Positions 4,440 to 9,413 of a stretch of 9,413 nt of DNA are shown one piece after another. This stretch comes from Candidatus Aenigmatarchaeota archaeon. Lineage in GTDB: Archaea > Aenigmatarchaeota > Aenigmatarchaeia > QMZP01. The stretch covers positions 1-9,413 of the forward strand of contig JACQOB010000016.1 in assembly GCA_016202745.1 (NCBI GenBank), read 5' to 3'. The notes under the pieces were generated by a model. The model searched no databases. It was given only the letters and a program-made list of their open reading frames with translations, and was not told where the DNA came from. The translations under genes were made by a program, and so were the position numbers. How positions within the stretch are numbered: position 1 is the first letter of the stretch; each line of letters opens with the position of its first letter.

Positions 4440-5758
4440 GGACATCCACCATTGGCGTGCCTGACTGCGTCTTCGAAGATGTCAAGGCCCTGTAAAGCCT
4501 GCTCCCTGGTCATTATCAGCGGCGGGCATACGCGGATGACGCTCCTGCCTGCCGCAAGAAGAAGGAGCCCTTTCTCGGATGCCTTGCAGAGGACAGTGCC
4601 CCTTTCTTCTATGCCGTACTGTCTGCTATTCTTGCCCTTTACAAATTCAATGCCTATCATCAATCCCTTTCCCCTTACGTCACCTATAATTTCATACCTG
4701 TCTTTCATGTCCTCGAAGCCCTTCAGGAGTATCCGGCCAATCCTTTTCGCATTCTCACCGAGCCTGTGCCTCCTCATGTATTTCAGGGTGGCAATGCCGC
4801 CTGCGCAAGCCAGCAGGTTGCCCCCGAAGGTGTTGGCATGCGCGCCATGAGGCCAGTCCATCAGGCTCTTGTTTGCCACTGTCACTCCAAGAGGGACTCC
4901 GCCGCCCACTGCCTTGCTGAGGGAGACGACATCCGGTTTTGTCCTGAAGTTTTCCATTGCCAGGAACGTCCCGGTGCGATAGCACCCCGCCTGCACCTCG
5001 TCGGAGCACAAAAGGACATCATGCTCATCGCACAGTTTTCTCAATCCAGGAAGGAAGCTGTCCGGCGGGACTATGTAGCCCCCTTCGCCCTGTATGGGCT
5101 CGACAAAGACAGCGGCCAAATCATTTTTCAATTCCTTCATTGTTTTTTCAATACCGTTCAGGCAATTATCAGAGCATTCATCCGGGGCTTTGCACAGTGG
5201 CCTGTGCGGGCACCTGTAGAAATAGGGAAAATCAACATGCTTCACAGGCAGGAAGGGGCCGTACCTGTCCCTCTGTACAGGCTTGGAATTTGTCATGGAG
5301 AGGCTTCCCATTGTCCTTCCGTGGAAGCAGTTGTTGAAGGCCATCACCCACTTCCTCTTGGTGTGCCACCTCGCAAGCTTGTATGCGCACTCTATTGATT
5401 CCGTGCCTGAGTTGGAGAGGAAGGCATTGTTCAGGTGGCTGGGCAGGAAGGTCAGCAAAAGCTCAGTGAAATCCACAGGCAGCTCAGCATAGAAATCGGC
5501 GAAGCCGGCGTGTATTGATATCCCGGCCTGCCTTCTCACTGCCCTGACTACATCAGGGTTCGTATGCCCGACGCCTGCTACGGCAACCCCGGCGGCGAAG
5601 TCCAGGTATTTCCTGCCGTCAACGTCCCACACATGGCAGCCCCTTGCCTTCCTGAACACGAAAGAGTATTCCCTTGTATAGCTGCGGGAGATCACCTTTT
5701 CATCCCTCTTCAGGATGCCGATGGACTTTTTCCCCGGGGGCCTGCATATGTACTTCAT
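4436..5758 (-). CDS. Class III PLP aminotransferase (4-aminobutyrate/ornithine aminotransferase-like, archaeal group)
   Basis: A 440-residue, full-length fold-type I PLP enzyme. Motifs in order: SRSYTREYSFVFRKARG (24-40), VWDVDGRKYLDFAAGVAV (43-60), SNSGTES (115-121, cofactor phosphate), FHGRTMGSLSMT (145-156, with the F-H pair stacking on the ring), EPIQGEGGY (220-228), SDEVQAG (252-258; D253 holds the pyridine nitrogen), LSKAVGGGVPLG (280-291; K282 forms the Schiff base) and NTFGGN (309-314). A cysteine-rich insert (C183, C189, C195, C199; YRCPHRPLCK) resembles archaeal members of this group. Relatives include ornithine aminotransferases, GABA aminotransferases and, in Thermococcales, amino-acid racemases; sequence alone does not tell which reaction it catalyses. 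First gene of a two-gene unit with the DUF1003 protein. A TATA element lies 28 bases before ATG 5758. Confidence 0.9.
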   Translation of the reverse strand: MKYICRPPGKKSIGILKRDEKVISRSYTREYSFVFRKARGCHVWDVDGRKYLDFAAGVAVAGVGHTNPDVVRAVRRQAGISIHAGFADFYAELPVDFTELLLTFLPSHLNNAFLSNSGTESIECAYKLARWHTKRKWVMAFNNCFHGRTMGSLSMTNSKPVQRDRYGPFLPVKHVDFPYFYRCPHRPLCKAPDECSDNCLNGIEKTMKELKNDLAAVFVEPIQGEGGYIVPPDSFLPGLRKLCDEHDVLLCSDEVQAGCYRTGTFLAMENFRTKPDVVSLSKAVGGGVPLGVTVANKSLMDWPHGAHANTFGGNLLACAGGIATLKYMRRHRLGENAKRIGRILLKGFEDMKDRYEIIGDVRGKGLMIGIEFVKGKNSRQYGIEERGTVLCKASEKGLLLLAAGRSVIRVCPPLIMTREQALQGLDIFEDAVRHANGGCP

Positions 5759-5781
5759 TGTATAACTATTGGCTGCCGTGC

Positions 5782-5790
5782 TAATAAAAT
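5782..5790 (-). promoter_or_regulatory. TATA box of the aminotransferase-DUF1003 operon
   Basis: Minus-strand ATTTTATTA centred 28 bases before ATG 5758, within the 94-base gap after the antiporter gene. Confidence 0.45.
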
Positions 5791-5852
5791 CAGCTTATGG
5801 CGGCCGTATTCGAGCCGGCTGCCGTCCCGTTGGCGCCCATTGATAGCAATAA

Positions 5853-7274
5853 CTATTGGCCCTTTATCGTCCTTGGCTTCCTTGCCCCCTTCCCGGGATC
5901 CTTTTTCCTTTCTTCAGGGGCAGCCGCGGCCTTTTCCTCTTCTATATCCACGACTTCCACCGCGTCCCCCGGGTTCCTGACAAACTTCACGCCCTTCTTC
6001 CCTATCACGCCCTTCTCTTCCCCAACCTCGCCGAGCTCTGTGCCGGCCGCCTTCGAATACTTGGACCCGATTACCCTGACCACTATGGTGCTGGCAATTA
6101 TCGTGAAAATCATTACAAGTATCACGACGTTTATTATTATTCCCGCCGGGCCTCCCTGGCCCGCGGCGATAAGCGAAGCCGCGACTATTGGCGCCGTTGC
6201 GGCCGACTCTATGCCCTTCGGCGCGGCAAAAGCCAGCAGCAGCATATCCTTCCTGCTCATTTCTTTCCTTTCCTTCCCAAGGATGGGAATCAGGTACAAT
6301 ATCCTGGATAAGAAGACAACCAGGAAGAAAAGGAACGCCAACCATACCTGTTCAAGCGTGACAAAGAGTGCCACCCCTGCGCCGAACAGCGTGAAGACCG
6401 ATATCCTCAGCATCTCGGATATGTGGTCATCAAACCGCCTGACTTCCTCCCTCTCGGGGAAGACCGTATTGCCCACTATGAGGCCGCAGATGGCCACCGC
6501 CAGCAGGCCGGACCCGCCGACAGTCTCGGTCAGGGCGAATGTTATCAGGGCTATTGAAAAGAGCAGCAGGGCCGTGTATTCCTTCATGACGTTCTTCACG
6601 AGCCTTCCGGCAGCAAAGCCGATGAACAGGCCGGCGCCCCCTCCAGCGATTATCTGGAGCCAGAAGGTGCCAGCGTAGGACAGCGGCTGGAACTGGCTTC
6701 CGCCTTGCGTGCCTATCAGCTCAAGCAGCAGCAGCGGCAGAAGCACGCTCAGCGGCGAGTTGAGGACAGCCTCCACCCAGAGGATTGTCATGGGCTTGCT
6801 GTCTTCCGGCATGAATTTCCTGAAAGTGAAGACAACGAAATCACCCGTGCCGCTCAGCACAGCCCCGAGCAGCAGGGCGTACACAGGCTCCAGGCCAAGG
6901 AGGACATAGGCGGCGAAACCCAGGAAAAGCGTGTTGAATATCGGGCCCACTATTGAGAGCTTGATGGAAACGCTTGAGAATTTCTTGAACACCTTGAAGC
7001 TCAGGTTGAAGGTGCCGGTGAACACTATCATTATGAGCGCCAATATTCTCAGGAAATCCGGGACAGGTGCCATCGCGTCCACGTCCACTATTGTCGCTGA
7101 AATGAACTGGGTGACTGCGGGATGCTGGAAGACAGTCGGGCCTATCAGGATGCCAAGGAGAATCAGGAAAATGACGTCAGGTATGTTCACCCTCTTGGAA
7201 AGGTTCGCGACGAGCACGCCGAAGCCGAGCAGTATGGCAAAATAAGTGACGATTATGGTGATGTCAAGTGCCAT
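5853..7274 (-). CDS. CPA-type cation/proton antiporter homologue with atypical active-site motif
   Basis: 473 residues from ATG 7274. The frame runs on to 7346, but a TATA box 24 bases before 7274 argues for the shorter leaderless start. About 12-13 hydrophobic segments fill residues 5-403; a charged cytoplasmic tail (404-473, rich in E, K, R) follows. Family marks: NIPDVIFLILLGILIGPTVF (30-49), FTGTFNLSFKVFKK (85-98), GAVLSGTGDFVVF (137-149), WVEAVLNSPLSVLLPLLLLE (166-185) and AAPKGIESAATAPIVAA (350-366). In NhaP-type CPA1 carriers the fourth of these normally reads E..xND and the third TDP. Here they read E168...N172-S173 and T143-G144-D145, so the ion-binding Asp of the ND pair is replaced by Ser. 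Transport of Na+ or K+ against protons is the family role; ion and mechanism are uncertain. Divergent from the Ldh gene. Confidence 0.82.
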   Translation of the reverse strand: MALDITIIVTYFAILLGFGVLVANLSKRVNIPDVIFLILLGILIGPTVFQHPAVTQFISATIVDVDAMAPVPDFLRILALIMIVFTGTFNLSFKVFKKFSSVSIKLSIVGPIFNTLFLGFAAYVLLGLEPVYALLLGAVLSGTGDFVVFTFRKFMPEDSKPMTILWVEAVLNSPLSVLLPLLLLELIGTQGGSQFQPLSYAGTFWLQIIAGGGAGLFIGFAAGRLVKNVMKEYTALLLFSIALITFALTETVGGSGLLAVAICGLIVGNTVFPEREEVRRFDDHISEMLRISVFTLFGAGVALFVTLEQVWLAFLFFLVVFLSRILYLIPILGKERKEMSRKDMLLLAFAAPKGIESAATAPIVAASLIAAGQGGPAGIIINVVILVMIFTIIASTIVVRVIGSKYSKAAGTELGEVGEEKGVIGKKGVKFVRNPGDAVEVVDIEEEKAAAAPEERKKDPGKGARKPRTIKGQ

Positions 7275-7294
7275 TATTAGAATAAGGTGCGCGG

Positions 7295-7302
7295 ATATAA
7301 AT
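7295..7302 (-). promoter_or_regulatory. TATA box of the antiporter gene
   Basis: Minus-strand ATTTATAT centred 24-25 bases before ATG 7274, giving a leaderless transcript and deciding the start. Confidence 0.6.
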
Positions 7303-7328
7303 ATTGAGCCATATGTAGAATTAAACTG

Positions 7329-7336
7329 ATTTAAAT
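7329..7336 (+). promoter_or_regulatory. TATA box of the Ldh-family gene
   Basis: ATTTAAAT centred about 34 bases before ATG 7367, giving a leader of roughly 8 nt. The divergent antiporter TATA box is only about 30 bases away, so one factor could act on both genes. Confidence 0.5.
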
Positions 7337-7366
7337 CCTGTTGCAATAGTTTTCACACGTGCTGGC

Positions 7367-8362
7367 ATGAAAATTAAAGTGACTGACCTGATGGAATTGG
7401 CTAAAAAAATCCTGAAACTGCAAGGTTACAGCGAAGAGGAAGCCCAGACAATTTCTGACGTTTTAATGTACGCCCAGCTTAGGGGCAATAACCAGGGTTT
7501 GGTAAAACTTATCGGCAAAGGGATGCCAAAAAACCCAAAGGCTGGAGAAATAAAGATTGTGAAGGAAACCAGGATATCTGCCCTGCTTGATGGAAACAAG
7601 AACCAAGGAATGGTTGTCATGAAAAAGGCTTTGGAAGTAGCCCTGTCAAAAGCAAAAGAAAACGGCTTTGCCATAGTGGGAACAAACAACACAAGCACAT
7701 CAACCGGCGCAATAGGTTATTATGCAAGGCAAATAGCCGAACAAGGCTACATAGGCTTTGTTTTCGCCGGTTCACCCGAGACAGTCAATGCTCACGGGTC
7801 TTATCAGCCTATATTTGGAACCAACCCCCTTGCAATAGGCATGCCATCTGCAAAAGACCCGGTAGTTTTGGATATGGCGACAGCATCCATGGCTTATTAC
7901 GGCCTCATTGAAGCCAAGACTGCAGGAAGAAACATACCGCACGGCATGGCATATGACTCAAGCGGGAACATAACAACAGACCCGGCAAAGGCAATGGAAG
8001 GCGCAATAATGCCCTTTGACAGGGGATATAAAAGCTCAGGATTGTCGCTAATGGTTGAAATATTGACCGGCCCTTTGGTCCAAGCCTCTTTCACCGGCAT
8101 AGGCGATACAAAAGGCAATTGGGGCAATCTCATATTTATCATAGACCCGGAACTGCTAACCGACAGGGATGACCTAAGAAATCAGGTGTCGCAGCTGGTT
8201 GAAAAAGTCAAAGCCACCAAGAAACTACCCACTACAGATGAAATATTAGTCCCCGGGGAAAGGGGAGGCAAGCTTGCAAGTGAGAGGAAAAGGAGAAATG
8301 AGATTGAAATTGAGGATAACCTTTACAGGGAAATAATAGTAGCTTCTGGCGGACAACCTTAA
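7367..8362 (+). CDS. Ldh-family (type 2 malate/L-lactate dehydrogenase-like) oxidoreductase lacking the usual catalytic histidine
   Basis: 331 residues, full length for the family of NAD(P)H-dependent 2-oxoacid and imine reductases (malate, sulfolactate, ureidoglycolate and pyrroline-2-carboxylate enzymes). Marks: GAIGYYARQIAEQGYIGFVF (114-133), HGSYQPIFGTNPLAIGMP (143-160), PVVLDMATASMAYYGLIEAK (165-184), IPHGMAYDSSGNITTDPAKA (190-209) and GYKSSGLSLMVEILTG (220-235). The N-terminal signature is normally RGHDSHG, with the catalytic His in the SHG part. Here it is R39-G-N-N-Q-G44. The later NSNHFG-like motif is NTSTSTG (108-114), also without His. So either the reaction differs or this branch uses other residues. 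Its codons are AT-richer (many AAA, ATA) than those of neighbours, which hints at lateral transfer. No co-directed neighbour. Confidence 0.87.
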   Translation: MKIKVTDLMELAKKILKLQGYSEEEAQTISDVLMYAQLRGNNQGLVKLIGKGMPKNPKAGEIKIVKETRISALLDGNKNQGMVVMKKALEVALSKAKENGFAIVGTNNTSTSTGAIGYYARQIAEQGYIGFVFAGSPETVNAHGSYQPIFGTNPLAIGMPSAKDPVVLDMATASMAYYGLIEAKTAGRNIPHGMAYDSSGNITTDPAKAMEGAIMPFDRGYKSSGLSLMVEILTGPLVQASFTGIGDTKGNWGNLIFIIDPELLTDRDDLRNQVSQLVEKVKATKKLPTTDEILVPGERGGKLASERKRRNEIEIEDNLYREIIVASGGQP

Positions 8363-8426
8363 CAAGCACCCAATGCCATCCAAGGCGCTTCACTTCTATC
8401 CTAGCGGCAGATAACTTTATATTGCT

Positions 8427-8894
8427 TCAGGCCGATTTCCTGTAAGCTATCCTCCCGCCAGAATCTGTAACAGCATCCCGCAACGCCTTCCAGTCAGCCC
8501 GCGTGCCACCCTCCACCAGCTCCCTTGGCACAAACCTCTTGCATTTTACAATGTAATTCCTGCCTTCAACTGACCTGACTGAGAACGGCTCAACAGGGAT
8601 CGGGTCAAACCCGGGGCATTGGCTGCCGCAGCCCTGGTCTCCAAGCAATGCATGTTCCATCGCATAAGGCAGTATGCTCCTGTCGAGGCCATCCAAAGGG
8701 ATCCCGTCCCCGGGCGGCGGGCCTCCTGTCACCCTGTCAAAACGCCTTGTGCAAAGCGGGACATACCCCCTTTGTCTTGGCTCTCCCGTGGCCGCCGCAT
8801 ATATGGCTTCCAGCGTGTACCTCACCCCGCCCTGGCTGGTGCGGAGATGAACAGTGGCAGCAGCGCGCTGTCTTCTTATTTGCAGCAGGTCCAT
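8427..8894 (-). CDS. Hypothetical protein with four cysteines
   Basis: 155 residues from ATG 8894 (MDLLQIRRQRAAATVHLRTS). A GTG at 8903 adds three residues (TTG-free MTW start) and fits the TATA box at 8925-8932 slightly better as a leaderless start, so the start is undecided. The protein is soluble and arginine-rich. It contains C48 (PLCTRR), a CGSQCPG pair (C89, C93) and C118 (VKCKRF), enough for a metal site, and a PPPGDGIPLDGLD turn-rich region. Codon choice matches the main part of the window, which supports a real gene. I do not recognise the family. It stands alone, convergent with the Ldh gene (64 bases between stops). Confidence 0.65.
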   Translation of the reverse strand: MDLLQIRRQRAAATVHLRTSQGGVRYTLEAIYAAATGEPRQRGYVPLCTRRFDRVTGGPPPGDGIPLDGLDRSILPYAMEHALLGDQGCGSQCPGFDPIPVEPFSVRSVEGRNYIVKCKRFVPRELVEGGTRADWKALRDAVTDSGGRIAYRKSA

Positions 8895-8924
8895 CCAAGT
8901 CACTATATATTATTGCCGTTAATC

Positions 8925-8932
8925 TTTAAATT
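8925..8932 (-). promoter_or_regulatory. TATA box of the four-cysteine gene
   Basis: Minus-strand AATTTAAA centred about 25 bases before the GTG at 8903 and 34 before the ATG at 8894. An ATATATA stretch at 8904-8911 lies too close to either start to be the functional box. Confidence 0.4.
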
Positions 8933-8946
8933 GCTATGCCAAAACG

Positions 8947-8957
8947 CTTATGAATAA
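8947..8957 (+). promoter_or_regulatory. TATA-like element of the FKBP fragment
   Basis: CTTATGAATAA, about 18 bases before ATG 8970, preceded by AAAACG. It shares AAACGCTTAT with the MC1 promoter. Confidence 0.4.
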
Positions 8958-8969
8958 CCAAGACTGTTA

Positions 8970-9269
8970 ATGGCCGAAGTTGCTAAATCAGGTGATAAGG
9001 TCACAGTCAAATACAAGGGCAAGCTGGCCAGCGGCAAGCCCTTCGACGAGAAGCCGGGCGGCCACCCGCTGGCGGGGAAGGATTTGGTTTTCTTCATAAG
9101 TCAGCTCTCAATCCTCGTGGGAAGGCCAGATTTTTTGAGACGTTCTAAGCGTTCTTGGTGGGACACTTCTCTTGTTAATCCAGTCTCAAGGGCTTTTTCT
9201 ATTTCTTTAGCTGATTTGCCACATTCAGAACAGGCATTTTGGACTATGTATTTATCACCAACTCTATGA
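8970..9269 (+). pseudogene. Truncated FKBP-type peptidyl-prolyl isomerase (N-terminal fragment)
   Basis: The first ~34 residues are the start of an FKBP domain: GDKVTVKYKGKLASGKPFDE (8-27), with the active-site Tyr (Y15), Phe and Asp (F25, D26) in their normal places and HPL after it. The family should continue F-x-L-G and run for at least 70 more residues. Instead the frame passes at about base 9070-9100 into AT-richer DNA that codes for another protein on the opposite strand, and merely stays open to 9269 with no FKBP likeness. No folded isomerase could be made. The cause is a rearrangement, an insertion or a wrongly joined assembly; the sequence alone cannot tell. Confidence 0.72.
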
Positions 9270-9406
9270 AAAGTCTGTTTCGCCCCTGCCGATATTCTTG
9301 AGGTCTTAGCCTGAAGATAGCCTTCTTGATGATGCATTATAATTCTACCTTTATGACAAAAGGGACATTCTATTTCTTTTTCTCCATGACGACCTAATCC
9401 TACCAT
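9101..9406 (-). CDS. Small zinc-ribbon protein (possibly incomplete at its start)
   Basis: 101 residues from ATG 9406. The frame is open to the window edge (two more codons), so the true start may lie outside. Two CxxC pairs, C14-x2-C17 (ECPFCHKG) and C59-x2-C62 (ACSECGKS), are separated by 41 residues containing YLQAKTSRISAGAKQTF. They would bind one zinc, and a helical tail (KEIEKALE, SHQERLERLKKSGLPTRIES) follows. I recall similar small zinc-ribbon proteins with a SRISAG-like centre and a GLP ending from uncultivated archaea, but their function is unknown to me. Codons are AT-rich (ATA, AGA, AAA), unlike most of the window. It ends beside the FKBP break. Confidence 0.72.
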   Translation of the reverse strand: MVGLGRHGEKEIECPFCHKGRIIMHHQEGYLQAKTSRISAGAKQTFHRVGDKYIVQNACSECGKSAKEIEKALETGLTREVSHQERLERLKKSGLPTRIES

Positions 9407-9413
9407 ATAATTC

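Noticed and set aside
4128..4850. 240-codon plus-strand frame opposite DUF1003 and the aminotransferase
   Set aside because: Both strands cannot be real here; the minus-strand genes carry full catalytic and domain motifs and this frame has none.
5797..6678. Long plus-strand frame opposite the antiporter gene
   Set aside because: It mirrors the antiporter coding strand. The Ser/Pro/Thr-rich product reflects the reverse of hydrophobic codons, whereas the minus frame has family motifs.
7275..7346. 24-codon N-terminal extension of the antiporter
   Set aside because: It would cross the TATA boxes of both divergent genes, and the ATG at 7274 has ideal leaderless spacing and is followed directly by the first membrane helix.
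8416..8423. Plus-strand TTTATATT, a good TATA match
   Set aside because: No gene or RNA can be seen in the right place downstream; it lies in the short gap between convergent genes and may be chance.

Overview
The window is archaeal. It carries a chromosomal protein of the MC1 family, an archaeal A24 prepilin/preflagellin peptidase, an archaeal-type class III aminotransferase, and a repeated promoter layout in which a TATA element sits about 24-28 bases before the start codon (leaderless transcripts). Only the MC1 gene and the translationally coupled DUF1003 gene have a recognisable Shine-Dalgarno. I cannot name the lineage; a euryarchaeal or DPANN-type organism fits. Most of the window is moderately GC-rich. 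The type-2 malate/lactate dehydrogenase gene and especially the last ~330 bases look AT-richer.

Layout. Bases 3-107 are the C-terminal end of an unrecognised plus-strand protein. The MC1 gene (232-543, plus) follows, with its own promoter, leader and a hairpin/T-run terminator. From 638 to 3353 four genes run on the minus strand: (in transcription order) an alpha/beta hydrolase with a membrane anchor, a HAD phosphatase/mutase-like protein, an A24 prepilin peptidase and a 77-residue orphan. The last three each appear to have their own TATA box, and two of these boxes overlap the stop codon of the gene before. Bases 3354-3836 hold no credible protein gene. The minus strand there holds what I read as a tRNA-Pro(CGG) gene (3802 to 3570) cut by two intervening sequences, about 39 nt in the D-loop and about 120 nt in the T-loop, followed by a related hairpin-rich repeat ending in a second, degenerate copy of the tRNA 3' end. 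Next come a two-gene minus-strand operon (class III aminotransferase then zinc-ribbon/DUF1003 membrane protein, overlapping by ATGA) and a CPA-type cation/proton antiporter homologue. A divergent promoter region separates the antiporter from the plus-strand Ldh-family oxidoreductase (7367-8362). A four-cysteine unknown protein (minus) follows. The window ends in an abrupt junction: an FKBP-type isomerase gene is cut after ~35 codons and runs into the antisense of a small zinc-ribbon protein gene of different base composition.

No single pathway links the genes. The most remarkable element is the doubly interrupted tRNA-Pro. Its acceptor stem (7/7) and T-stem (5/5) pair perfectly across the inserts, and it keeps a properly spaced TATA box and a downstream T-run, so it may still be made and processed. 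A canonical bulge-helix-bulge is only approximate at the D-loop insert and not visible at the T-loop insert. Two enzymes also lack residues normally regarded as essential in their families: the antiporter (ND motif reads NS) and the Ldh-family protein (catalytic His region reads GNNQG).
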